Shown here piece after piece: positions 9,619 to 18,215 of a stretch of 64,000 bases of DNA. This stretch comes from Calothrix sp. NIES-2098 (GTDB lineage: Bacteria > Cyanobacteriota > Cyanobacteriia > Cyanobacteriales > Nostocaceae). The DNA is taken from positions 4,839,001 through 4,903,000 of the forward strand of contig AP018172.1 in assembly GCA_002368175.1 (NCBI GenBank), in the 5' to 3' direction. Each line of letters starts with the position of its first letter. Position 1 is the first letter of the stretch. The translations under genes were made by a program, and so were the position numbers. The notes beneath the pieces are model-generated. The model saw only the letters and a program-made list of their open reading frames with translations, was not told where the DNA came from and ran no database searches.

Positions 9619-9988
9619 GATGGCATCCTTTTGAGTATAGACTTATAGTTTGTTCGCAAATTTTATGGACTTTTATTTGCACCTTTCTACTTATTCTTCT
9701 TCATACTGCTTTGGCAAAATAGCATGACGTAATGCTAGAGTAATCACTTTAGAATTTGGTGCCTTAGAGCTTAAATAACTGCCCATTATGCAACGAGAAT
9801 AAGGATCTGTAATTGTGGTTATATAAGGACGTGCCAAACGGTTATTGTTAGGCTCGACTAGCTCAATATCTAATTGAAATATTCCAATTTCTATATTCTC
9901 CTGATCCTGTTTTTCATTTTCGTTAGAATCAAAAATCATGATGGCATCCTTTTGGGTATAGATTTATAGTTTGTTCGCAAATTTTATT
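9616..9988. repeat. Direct duplication of the relic start and upstream region
   Basis: Bases 9616-9668 and 9936-9988 are almost identical (start ATG, then a TAGACTTATAGTTTGTTCGC-like stretch). They mark the copies of the V-K-like relic as a tandem duplication. Confidence 0.75.
9691..9939 (-). pseudogene. Second, shorter relic of the V-K-like TnsB
   Basis: An 82-codon frame. It opens with nearly the same residues as the previous relic (MIFDSNENEKQDQEN against MIFDSNGNREQDQEN), lacks about 25 residues after that, then repeats the TRPYITTITDPYSRCIMG-like block and stops after ALRHAILPKQYEEE. Only the first part of the transposase core remains. It arose by tandem duplication of the same sequence with its upstream region. 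Confidence 0.65.
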
Positions 9989-10012
9989 GACAACCAGAAA
10001 TTTACGTGTTGA

Positions 10013-10193
10013 AGCTCAGATGAACAAATCGCTTATATTATTTTTCGAGATTGCTCTGAAATATTTAATCTTTTGCACCAAGCATCAAATTCATCATTGC
10101 CGAGCATATCTAAACTTTAATTATTGAAGTAAAAATGCAGGTTTTCAGCTATCAGCCTGTAGACATACGAAAGCTTATGAGGAATGTGATCGC
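10013..10193 (-). pseudogene. Relic of a second tnsAB 5' end and its upstream region
   Basis: Bases 10013-10193 match 8681-8860, which covers the first 32 codons of tnsAB and about 85 bp upstream, at roughly 80 percent identity by eye. The ATG equivalent is at 10107 and the frame has drifted. The V-K-like relics therefore sit between two copies of the tnsAB start region, so the whole block was duplicated or a second related operon once lay here. Confidence 0.7.
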
Positions 10194-11021
10194 ATTCCCA
10201 ATAGCTCTAACGAAACATTGCTGTTTCTTAGAACTTGGTAAATTATCTCAGAGGTATATGTATGAAATATATATCAAAATCACAATTACAAACAAACTAT
10301 TTATTACAGTTTTTAACACTTGAATTAACTATCAAATATCTGACGTTTCTCTAGCAATCACAGCTACCAAAAAATAATCTATTTAAAATAGCATGAATGA
10401 GAAAAATTCGAGTCTTGTTTCATATCCCGCCGCAAATAAATCCGGTGAGATAATCATATTTTTCTTGATTAATGCTGGCTAAGATTGCTCGTCTAACGCT
10501 GAGAACTAAGATTGGTCGGGAAAACGGCTTGAATGATGACATCAAAAACCAGCCTATCTATTCATAGGGCATACATTTTTATAAAAACTGGATATTTTGG
10601 CAAAAATTAGATAACTCTCGAATATAGCTAACAATAACTAATGTGATGTTGGATAAAAATTTTCGGATGATTACAGCAGGACTTATTCTCGTAATTTTTA
10701 TATATTCCTCTTAGAAATTGTCTAACGCTGTTATCAAAATTTGGCGTAGCAAGCACATAATATAGTTTGTTGCATCCCTTAAAAGCTGTCACACAATGTT
10801 GAAAATTCTGGATATCCAGAATTTTTCACAGGACTTATATAGCTTTGATAAAGATAATGGCGATCGCAGACCAACTAGGCCAGCTACCAATAACCTCTGT
10901 TACAGCCAGGTAGAACGTAGCTGGGTTGATTGCTGCGATTTTTACGTATAAATAAACATTCCAAAAAATGACCTCAAGATTGGCTCAAGCTTTTCTGCAC
11001 CGCTTTGACTTGAGGTGGAAT
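10194..11021. other. 828 bp without a recognised gene
   Basis: AT-rich sequence with many stops on both strands. A weak inverted repeat AAATTCTGG..CCAGAATTT lies near 10803-10833. I looked for tracrRNA- or CRISPR-repeat-like sequence that might accompany a V-K element and recognised none. It is best read as decayed transposon DNA. Confidence 0.6.
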
Positions 11022-11177
11022 TTACTGCTGCTTTTGGCGGTCTTCTATCGCCTTACTCACGATCCGCACCACAAGATTACTAATGGGGCGGTCTTCTTGT
11101 TCTGCCCATTTGACCAAAGCATCATAGACATCTTTGGGGAAGTATACGGAAGTTTGTACGCGATCGCTCTGGGTCAT
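11022..11177 (-). CDS. Small ribbon-helix-helix (CopG/Arc-like) DNA-binding protein
   Basis: A 51-residue protein from ATG 11177; a longer start at 11210 is possible but adds an unlikely leader. VQTSVYFPKDVYDALVKWAE followed by RPISNLVVRIVSKAI is the beta-strand, helix, helix pattern of CopG/Arc repressors. Such proteins bind DNA as dimers and often regulate their own gene or a toxin partner. No toxin gene follows. The upstream region 11215-11310 has repeated GGCAATGT and ACATT units that could be its operators. It may regulate transposon or cargo genes (inference). Confidence 0.7.
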   Translation of the reverse strand: MTQSDRVQTSVYFPKDVYDALVKWAEQEDRPISNLVVRIVSKAIEDRQKQQ

Positions 11178-11431
11178 GAATGTTATCAGGATTTGTCGCC
11201 AGACCATCATACCCTTCTCACATTGCTAAAATGCTTAATAATGTGTGGCAATGTGCGGCAATGTTTTCATGTTAAACTAAAAACATTGTTAAACATTAAA
11301 ATAATGTGCAGCGATACTTAATGCTGGGTGATAAATCATTGATGAATAAGCTCAGAATATTTACTGAAATTACTACCAGAAAATCTTCACCCTGCTAAAT
11401 GGGTGCTAACCTAGATTCCTGATAATTCAAT

Positions 11432-11971
11432 ATGACTACAACACCAGAACCTACAGCAACTAGGACTGAGTTGGCTTACCAGTCTGGGTATTCTCAAGCA
11501 CTTAAAGATTATGCGATCGCTAATTTCCTAGAGGCGTTACAACAAACAAACTCTATCTTGCTACCATCGGAGTCGAGTCTAATCGCGGCTTTACTGATTG
11601 AAAAATTGCCACAAGCAATTGACCCGGAACTTGTTAGCCATTATCTTCATGTCGTTCGTGAAGGATATGCGATCGATGCTTTCACTACACCCATTACCTT
11701 GGAATATCCTCAATCTGTTGAGCTTCCCCAGCTATCAGACATTCCTGCGCCCTGTTACTCTGTAGGGACAAAAGTTCGCCTAACTCCTATTGATGGTGCA
11801 GCGGAATGGGGAACTTTAATTGGGTACTACCTCTGTTATGCGCCTCATCGCTGTAGATGGATGTATCGCTATATTCTTTATCTGGAGAGTAATTCTCCTA
11901 GCGCGGCTTGGATGAAGTCAACTTTTGCCTGGGAAGAGGAAATTGAAAGCCGATTAGAGGAGACTTCATGA
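11432..11971 (+). CDS. Hypothetical protein, 179 residues
   Basis: Not recognised. Starts MTTTPEPTATRTELAYQSGY. Residues 15-85 are predicted helical. Residues 108-165 have a CYSVGTKVRL then WGTLIGYYLCYAPHRCRW pattern that looks like a small beta-barrel, similar to short SH3-like domains that follow cyanobacterial transposon regulators. There is no signal peptide and no membrane segment. Its stop overlaps the start of the next gene (ATGA), so the two are one operon. It lies inside transposon cargo next to a pentapeptide-nuclease gene. Confidence 0.6.
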   Translation: MTTTPEPTATRTELAYQSGYSQALKDYAIANFLEALQQTNSILLPSESSLIAALLIEKLPQAIDPELVSHYLHVVREGYAIDAFTTPITLEYPQSVELPQLSDIPAPCYSVGTKVRLTPIDGAAEWGTLIGYYLCYAPHRCRWMYRYILYLESNSPSAAWMKSTFAWEEEIESRLEETS

Positions 11972-12285
11972 GTAATCCTCAATCACCTCGACCATTAAAT
12001 CCCCAACAGTTGCTAAGGCTGAGAGCATTTATTTATCTTGAACCGCAAATCAATCATCAAGAATTTAGGGCGAAGTGGGATGTCAGCCGTGAGTTAATCG
12101 CCCAAATTTGCAGGGTTGATATTCGCACTTGTAATAGTTGGTTTAGCCAAGGTCGTACTCACCAAGAACCTCAGCCGTATCATAAATTGTATTTATCACT
12201 GGCTGACCTAATTCTAGAAAGTTTTGACGAGCTACCAGAGTTTCTACAAACCTTGCTGTGTCCCCCTAACTATAGTGACTTCTGA
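11968..12285 (+). CDS. Hypothetical protein with putative helix-turn-helix, 105 residues
   Basis: Not recognised as a named family. The central part, MSRELIAQICRV-like (residues 35-60: WDVSRELIAQICRVDIRTCN), reads as a helix-turn-helix. The C-terminal half is helical and acidic. It overlaps the preceding gene by 4 bases. A small DNA-binding partner of the upstream protein is plausible; no more can be said. Confidence 0.55.
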   Translation: MSNPQSPRPLNPQQLLRLRAFIYLEPQINHQEFRAKWDVSRELIAQICRVDIRTCNSWFSQGRTHQEPQPYHKLYLSLADLILESFDELPEFLQTLLCPPNYSDF

Positions 12286-12392
12286 GGACGTACACCTACC
12301 AGATTTTCCCCAAAAATCAATGACAATCGATCATATTTTTTACCAGTCTTCTTATTTAGGCTTGTTTGATATAGTTGACTGTAATTGATTTT

Positions 12393-13277
12393 ATGAATAT
12401 TCCTCCTCATAAATTGGTAGCAAAACTTCTAGATGTAGATGAAAGAGAATTTTGGAAGATATGCTTACCGGGAGTGAACCTTTCAGGACAAGACCTGAGT
12501 GGAGTAGAATGGGCTTGCGGAAATATGAGTAAAGTCTGTTTGGATGGTGCAAATTTACAGGGAGCAAACTTGCATCTATGTAAGCTGACAGAAGCATCTT
12601 TTAAAGGAACAGTACTCACTCAGGCGTGTTTAATATCCACAGATTTACAACGAGCGCTATTTCAAGGTGCAAATTTAATAGAAGCAGCTTTGGCAAATGC
12701 CAATTTGAGTAATGCCAATTTAACGGGCGCAGATTTGAGAAAAGCAAATTGTGAAAATGCCAACTTGAGTAATGCCAATTTAACGGGCGCAGATTTGAGA
12801 GAAGCAGAGTTGTCTGGTGCAACCCTTAAAGGCGCTATCTTAACGGGTGCAATCCTGGAAGGCGCTAAATTGCCTGATGGGGTTGTTAATAACCAAGGTA
12901 TTCCCTTCAATCTCAACAGGCGAATTTACAATTGGCAAGGGCTGAGATTCCGTTCCAAAAATGAAATAGAAATAGCAAAAGCGCTCGATCGCGCTAGTGT
13001 TCTCTTCTTACCCCTTTGTCTGGTTCGGCTGAATACTGCCACAGGTAGGCAAAATCTAGAACCTGACTTTTTAGTTTGCCATCAAGGCAACTGGGGCATA
13101 CTCGAAGTCGATGGGCCTTACCATACACCATTGAGACGAGTAGACGAACAACAGCGGGAACGCCTTTTCCAGCATCATCGAATCCGCATAATTCAGCGAT
13201 TTGATGCTAAAAGGTGTGAGGAAAAACCAGACGAAGTGGTTAGGGAATTTTTGCAGTTAATCGAAAAGATGTATTAG
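12393..13277 (+). CDS. Pentapeptide-repeat protein fused to a DUF559-like nuclease domain
   Basis: 294 residues from ATG 12393 (an in-frame TTG at 12375 adds six). Residues about 25-160 are A(N/D)LxxAxL pentapeptide repeats, which fold as a right-handed beta-helix. Residues 175-294 look like a small PD-(D/E)XK enzyme: RSKNEIEIAKALD, LEPDFLV and GILEVDG supply the E, D and E-x-D ligands, as in Vsr/DUF559 proteins. A nuclease with a repeat scaffold in defence cargo suggests nucleic-acid cleavage against invaders, but the substrate is unknown. The repeats are nearly identical at the DNA level around 12690-12800. Confidence 0.8.
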   Translation: MNIPPHKLVAKLLDVDEREFWKICLPGVNLSGQDLSGVEWACGNMSKVCLDGANLQGANLHLCKLTEASFKGTVLTQACLISTDLQRALFQGANLIEAALANANLSNANLTGADLRKANCENANLSNANLTGADLREAELSGATLKGAILTGAILEGAKLPDGVVNNQGIPFNLNRRIYNWQGLRFRSKNEIEIAKALDRASVLFLPLCLVRLNTATGRQNLEPDFLVCHQGNWGILEVDGPYHTPLRRVDEQQRERLFQHHRIRIIQRFDAKRCEEKPDEVVREFLQLIEKMY

Positions 13278-13536
13278 TAGCCCTGTTCCGGAATTATCAA
13301 GTCTGCTGAAAGTGCGATCGCTATTTGTTCACAAACGGATAAGTTGCGATCGCACTTCATTCCCCTATCCATTTCAAGGGTGAGGATTGAGCAGAATTAG
13401 CTTGTGCAAATTTGTATTTTGGGAAATGCAAGTAACTGGATGATTTATCGTAGATAATGGTGGCTGAATATTCAGCAAGAGTTGCATCGGGCGATTACCT
13501 GAATGCAACCAGAGTTGGCTTGAGGATTAGGTCAGC

Positions 13537-15132
13537 GTGGCACGAAGCAAGAAAGACGAGACAAAAGCAAAAAATGGCAATGGGGCAAATCTGGGATTTG
13601 AGCAAACCCTATGGGCAGCAGCAGATAAAATGCGCGGTCATATGGATGCTGCGGAATATAAGCACGTTGCTTTGGGGCTGATTTTCCTCAAGTACATCTC
13701 GGATGCATTCCAAGAACTTTACGATGACTTAGCGCAACTGCAAGAGACAGAGTACACCGACCCGGAAGATCGGGACGAGTATCTGGGCATGAATGTCTTT
13801 TGGGTGCCGAAGGAGGCGCGGTGGTCGCACATTCAGGCAAACGCAAAGCAAACGACGATCGGCAAGCTCATTGATGAGGCTATGCTGGCGATCGAAAAAG
13901 AAAACCCCCGCCTCAAAGGAGTGCTGCCGATTCAGTATGCGCGACCAGATCTGGATAAGCAGCGGTTGGGAGAACTCATTGACCTAATTAGTAAGATTGG
14001 CTTAGGAGATAGCGCCAGCCGAGCAAAGGATATTCTAGGACGGGTTTACGAGTATTTTCTGGGGCAGTTTGCCGAGAAGGAAGGCAAGGGTGGCGGAGAA
14101 TTCTACACGCCGCAGTCGGTGGTGAAGTTGCTGGTAGAGATGATTGAACCCTACAGGGGAAGGATTTATGACCCCTGCTGCGGGTCAGGTGGAATGTTTG
14201 TGCAGTCGGAGAAATTTGTCGAGGCGCACGGGGGACGCAAAGGCGATATTGCTATTTATGGGCAAGAGTCTAACCCGACAACACGCCGTCTATGTTTGAT
14301 GAACCTGGCGATTCGGGGGATTGATGGCAATATTGGGGACAGGCAAGCGGACAGTTTCACCAATGACTTGCACAAGGATTTGAAGGCAGACTACATCCTG
14401 GCAAATCCGCCGTTTAACATCAGTGATTGGTGGCATAACTCGCTGGCGGATGATGTGCGCTGGGAATATGGCACGCCACCTAAGGGTAACGCCAACTATG
14501 GCTGGGTGCAGCATATTATCCATCACCTTGCACCGAATGGGATCGCGGGGTTTGTGTTGGCGAATGGTTCGATGAGTTCTAACCAGTCGGGAGAAGGGGA
14601 GATCCGCAAGGCGATCATTGAGGCAGATTTGGTGGATTGCATGATTGCGCTGCCAGGGCAGTTATTTTACACTACTCAAATTCCCGCGTGTTTATGGTTT
14701 GTGACCCGTAATAAAAAGGGAATTATGGGGACAAAGGGCTTTACTAATTTGAGAGATCGCCGAGGGGAAACGCTGTTTATTGATGCTCGAAAGTTGGGCT
14801 ATTTGGTAGACCGTACGCACCGAGAGTTGACGGATGAGGAGATTGCCCGGATTACCGGAACTTATCATGCATGGCGTGGTGAACTGGAGGCTGGCATCTA
14901 TGCGGATGTACCGGGATTTTGCAAGAGTGCAAAGTTGCAAGATATTGAGTTGTATAGGTATGTGTTGGCACCAGGGCGATATGTAGGGGCGGAGGAAGTG
15001 GAAGATGATGATGAGCCATTTGAGGAGAAGATGCAAAGGTTGACCCAGAAATTGGAGGAACAGTTTAAGGAGTCGGCACGGTTAGAGAAGATTATTCGAG
15101 AGAGTTTACAAGTGCTGGATTATGATAACTAA
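13537..15132 (+). CDS. hsdM: Type I restriction-modification methyltransferase subunit M
   Basis: 531 residues with a GTG start at 13537; the start MARSKKDETK fits the family and no ATG is better placed. Residues 18-150 are the HsdM N-terminal helical domain (FEQTLWAAADKMRGHMDAAE). The SAM motif DPCCGSGGM is at 212-220 and the catalytic NPPF at 290-293, which indicates N6-adenine methylation. It needs HsdS for sequence recognition. Its end overlaps hsdS by 11 bases. GC content is higher than in the transposition genes, which suggests that this cargo was acquired separately. Confidence 0.96.
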   Translation: MARSKKDETKAKNGNGANLGFEQTLWAAADKMRGHMDAAEYKHVALGLIFLKYISDAFQELYDDLAQLQETEYTDPEDRDEYLGMNVFWVPKEARWSHIQANAKQTTIGKLIDEAMLAIEKENPRLKGVLPIQYARPDLDKQRLGELIDLISKIGLGDSASRAKDILGRVYEYFLGQFAEKEGKGGGEFYTPQSVVKLLVEMIEPYRGRIYDPCCGSGGMFVQSEKFVEAHGGRKGDIAIYGQESNPTTRRLCLMNLAIRGIDGNIGDRQADSFTNDLHKDLKADYILANPPFNISDWWHNSLADDVRWEYGTPPKGNANYGWVQHIIHHLAPNGIAGFVLANGSMSSNQSGEGEIRKAIIEADLVDCMIALPGQLFYTTQIPACLWFVTRNKKGIMGTKGFTNLRDRRGETLFIDARKLGYLVDRTHRELTDEEIARITGTYHAWRGELEAGIYADVPGFCKSAKLQDIELYRYVLAPGRYVGAEEVEDDDEPFEEKMQRLTQKLEEQFKESARLEKIIRESLQVLDYDN

Positions 15133-16462
15133 CTCCATTCCTCCTAAGTGGCAAGTGACGACGTTAGGAAACATTGCTGGTAAAGAGTACGGGTTAGTTG
15201 ATGGTCCATTTGGCTCAAACTTACCCGCATCCGATTATGTCCCTGTAGGAGTTCCAGTTATTCGCGGTTCCAATCTTTCTTTAGGAGATGTTTCTTTTAA
15301 GGGTGACGAATTTGTATATGTCTCTGAAGAAACTGCCAAAAGGTTAGAACGTAGTCTGTGTGGCCCAGAAGACATTATTTTTACAAAGAAGGGAACTTTG
15401 GGGCAAACGGGCTTTATTCCAAAGTCACATCGTTATCAAAAGTTTTTAATTTCGTCAAATCAGATGAAGCTATCTGTTAACCGTAAGGTTGCAGATCCAC
15501 GCTTTGTTTATTACTATGTTTCTTCTCCTGCTAGTCGAGAAAAGATTATTCGCGATTCAGAGGTTACTGGTGTTCCAAAGACGAACTTGGCTTATTTACG
15601 GACGTTCCCAATAATTCTGCCTTCTCTAGATGAACAGAAAGCGATCGCCCACATTCTTGGCACTCTTGACGACAAAATCGAACTCAACCAACAGATGAAC
15701 CGGACACTGGAGAGCATTGCCCGCGCTTTCTTCAAATCCTGGTTTATCGACTTCGATCCCGTCCGCGCCAAGCTAGATGAACAAAGACCCGCAGGGATGG
15801 ATGTGGAGACCGCGCCTCTGTTTCCTGATGAGTTTGAGGATTCGGCATTGGGTAAGATACCAAAAGGGTGGAGAGTTGGGACTTTAGAACAGGTAGTCAA
15901 TGTAAATTCACGTAGTATTACCAAGAGCTATCCGCATCAGCTAATCCAATACGTTGATATTTCATCAGTTACAGTAGGTCGTCTCGAAGGAACAACGGTT
16001 TATAAGTTATCTAATGCACCAAGCCGAGCTAAAAGACTAGTTCAACATGGTGATACAATCTGGTCTGGAGTCAGACCAAATCGTAAATCCTATTTGTTTA
16101 TTCACACTCCACCAGAGAACCTTGTAGTTTCCACCGGATTCATTGTGCTTTCACCTAAAGCAATTCCTTCCTCATATCTTTATGCTTGGGTTACGACAGA
16201 TGAATTTGTAGACTATTTGACATTTAATGCTGATGGAAGTGCTTATCCAGCAGTACGTCCAGATATATTTTCTGATGCACCTATCCTCATTCCCTCACAA
16301 ACTGTTCTTGAGGCATTTGATAAGAAAATCAGTTCTATTCGTGACAAAATTGTTTGCAACGAGCGTGAATCTCAAACTATCGCAACAATTCGCGACAGTC
16401 TAATGCCCAGATTACTAACAGGCGAGATAGGCATAAGATCTGCTGAGGAATTTTTGAGGTAG
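15122..16462 (+). CDS. hsdS: Type I restriction-modification specificity subunit S
   Basis: 446 residues with two target-recognition domains. The first spans about 1-150, the central conserved region LPSLDEQKAIAHILGTLDDK is at about 160-180, the second domain spans 240-400, and the second conserved region is the C-terminal helix ending PRLLTGEIG. HsdS sets the bipartite DNA site read by the methylase and nuclease. The coding sequence overlaps hsdM, so both are made together. The target sequence cannot be read from the protein by eye. Confidence 0.95.
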   Translation: MITNSIPPKWQVTTLGNIAGKEYGLVDGPFGSNLPASDYVPVGVPVIRGSNLSLGDVSFKGDEFVYVSEETAKRLERSLCGPEDIIFTKKGTLGQTGFIPKSHRYQKFLISSNQMKLSVNRKVADPRFVYYYVSSPASREKIIRDSEVTGVPKTNLAYLRTFPIILPSLDEQKAIAHILGTLDDKIELNQQMNRTLESIARAFFKSWFIDFDPVRAKLDEQRPAGMDVETAPLFPDEFEDSALGKIPKGWRVGTLEQVVNVNSRSITKSYPHQLIQYVDISSVTVGRLEGTTVYKLSNAPSRAKRLVQHGDTIWSGVRPNRKSYLFIHTPPENLVVSTGFIVLSPKAIPSSYLYAWVTTDEFVDYLTFNADGSAYPAVRPDIFSDAPILIPSQTVLEAFDKKISSIRDKIVCNERESQTIATIRDSLMPRLLTGEIGIRSAEEFLR

Positions 16463-16500
16463 CGTAAATTCTTGTTAAGCTTCATCTAGTAACTATATGA

Positions 16501-17829
16501 TTATTCGCTTTGACTCTCTAAGATTTTCTTAAGCTCCATTTCAACTTGTTTAATTTCTTTGTGAAGTTTTTCCCAGTGGTTAGAAACTTGCTGATGAATT
16601 TTTTTACAATCCATAATTTCACTTGAACGTGCAGCATAGCTAAAAAAGCTATGCTGCCCTAAATGAGTATATTTTTCATATATATCTTTGCGATGAATTT
16701 TACTATCCTTAGCTTGACAGGCAGCGTGCCCTGCTTTACGCACTGCGCCCTTCATTCTTCGGTAATAACGGGAAACAGTTTGAGATCGCAAAAATCGCTG
16801 TTGCCCATCAAATGTGAATCCTAAATATTGAAGAGGTGAACCTTTTATTAATCCTTCATTAGTTTCTCGAAATACTATTAATCCTTCAGTTGTGTCCTGG
16901 AATAAAAAGCGTTCTGTCTTGTCAGAATTAGGAGAAAGAGCCTCACCACATCTGTTAATCTCTTGATGAACTAACTCTTCAATTGTCTTTGCTTTTTCTG
17001 GTGGACAAATCCAAAGGATATCATCACAGTATCTGCGGTACACACCATCAATTTCAAGGGCGTACTCAGACATTACTCTATCGAATTCAATAAGATATAT
17101 ATTAGATAATACTGCACTTATGGGAGAACCTTGTGGAATTCCGTAGTCATTAGAGTTTTTCTCTATACAGCCACTAGCTCTAATATGCTTACGAAACTCT
17201 TCCGAAGTACAAAATCGTCCTTTCTCTTTGATTGCTTCATAATCGGTAATTTTCAAAGTATTAAATACTTCATCACGCTTAACATAAGCATATTTAGTAA
17301 TAGATTTATAAACTTTGTAGTGATCTGTTGGAAGTTCAGAAACTTCTAAAACTTTACACCATGCAGATTTAAGTTTTGCATGATCGATATGATCAAAAAA
17401 ACCTGTTAAATCAAAAGCTAGAGCATTACAGTTTCTTCTTTGCTCAATTGTGTCAAATACTTCCTTGGCAAACTCTATATTAGACTTCCCTAAAGATCTA
17501 TACGCAAGGACAGACTGATTAAAGATCTGTTTTTGAATAAACTTCTCATACTGTTCACTAAGCTGCTGTGCATACCAGGCATAAATATGCGAATCTAAGT
17601 GACCTGCGTAAAGAATAGGACGTTTTTTGTCTACTGTCTTATGTTCCTTAAATTTATATCGAGGTGTCACTTTAACGTACTTTAGAAACGGCAGAAAAGC
17701 ATGAACCTCAATCTTCTTCGGATCTGTGACATAGCTGAAAGCAAATTTTTTAGAAACCTTTCTATCAAAGTGAATGTAACCGCGAATCTTATACCAACTA
17801 TTGAACCTTTTGCCCTGTGATCTCAGCAT
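16501..17829 (-). CDS. Defence-type reverse transcriptase, probably DRT2 (UG2) group
   Basis: 442 residues from ATG 17829 (an upstream ATG at 17877 adds 16 residues and lacks a ribosome site). Numbered from 17829, motif A is FDLTGFFDHID (catalytic D140), the GIPQGSPIS motif is at 230-238 and the active-site box YCDD is at 267-270, with Cys in place of the usual Ala. The N-terminal RGYIHFD and KRPILYAGHLDSHIYAWYA stretches match my memory of Drt2 proteins. There is no maturase or X domain, so it is not a group II intron enzyme. DRT2 copies a non-coding RNA encoded just upstream, and a 338 bp non-coding region is present there. It lies opposite in strand between hsdS and hsdR. Confidence 0.75.
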   Translation of the reverse strand: MLRSQGKRFNSWYKIRGYIHFDRKVSKKFAFSYVTDPKKIEVHAFLPFLKYVKVTPRYKFKEHKTVDKKRPILYAGHLDSHIYAWYAQQLSEQYEKFIQKQIFNQSVLAYRSLGKSNIEFAKEVFDTIEQRRNCNALAFDLTGFFDHIDHAKLKSAWCKVLEVSELPTDHYKVYKSITKYAYVKRDEVFNTLKITDYEAIKEKGRFCTSEEFRKHIRASGCIEKNSNDYGIPQGSPISAVLSNIYLIEFDRVMSEYALEIDGVYRRYCDDILWICPPEKAKTIEELVHQEINRCGEALSPNSDKTERFLFQDTTEGLIVFRETNEGLIKGSPLQYLGFTFDGQQRFLRSQTVSRYYRRMKGAVRKAGHAACQAKDSKIHRKDIYEKYTHLGQHSFFSYAARSSEIMDCKKIHQQVSNHWEKLHKEIKQVEMELKKILESQSE

Positions 17830-17879
17830 AAATTCTTGATAGATATAGCAAAGCTGGAAAGTCAGGACTGACGGCATCC

Positions 17880-18122
17880 ATGCTATGACGCTAAGACCTC
17901 CCAGCGCACGCCCTACCTTCGCTCTACTTAGGCTGTTAAACCTGTAAAGCCCCGTCGCGGAAACTATACTGTAGATAGGATAATTAAGCCCATGCTACTC
18001 TTGGCAGCACGTACTTTGGTGAACCCAATTCCCTGCATACTTTTATACAGGCAAGTTAACTATAACCTATTGGAATACACAATAGCCAGTCTATAGACAA
18101 TTCGGATAACCGTACAAATAAT
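17880..18122 (-). ncRNA. Putative RNA template upstream of the reverse transcriptase
   Basis: This non-coding stretch lies directly upstream of the reverse transcriptase on its strand. It can form several hairpins, for example CCTGTATA/TATGCAGG near 18032-18052 and CTATTG/CAATAG near 18067-18085. In DRT2 systems the template RNA occupies this position. Ends are estimated from the promoter and the start codon; no boundary is shown by the sequence itself. Confidence 0.5.
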
Positions 18123-18128
18123 TTAACC

Positions 18129-18157
18129 CGTATATAAATAAGGCCAGTTCAGTCCAA
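18129..18157 (-). promoter_or_regulatory. Putative promoter for the RNA template and reverse transcriptase
   Basis: On the minus strand TTGGAC (18157-18152) and TATACG (18134-18129) are separated by 17 bases, a fair sigma-70 promoter. It would start RNA near 18122. Confidence 0.45.
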
Positions 18158-18215
18158 TCATACTGGAATAGAAGGGAATACTAATAGAAAGGGATTCTCA
18201 AACCGGACACGCCTC

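Noticed and set aside
10135..10323. 62-codon plus-strand frame
   Set aside because: It overlaps the decayed copy of the tnsAB upstream region and has no recognisable composition or ribosome site.
10194..11021. tracrRNA, guide or CRISPR repeats that might belong to a V-K element
   Set aside because: No repeated unit or recognisable anti-repeat was found by eye.
12391..12916. Minus-strand open frames opposite the pentapeptide repeats
   Set aside because: Periodic repeats keep the opposite frames open; they have no other support.
17967..18059. A 31-codon stop-free frame on the minus strand within the putative template RNA, possibly a DRT2-type hidden gene
   Set aside because: This length is expected by chance and the template boundaries are unknown, so it supports nothing alone.
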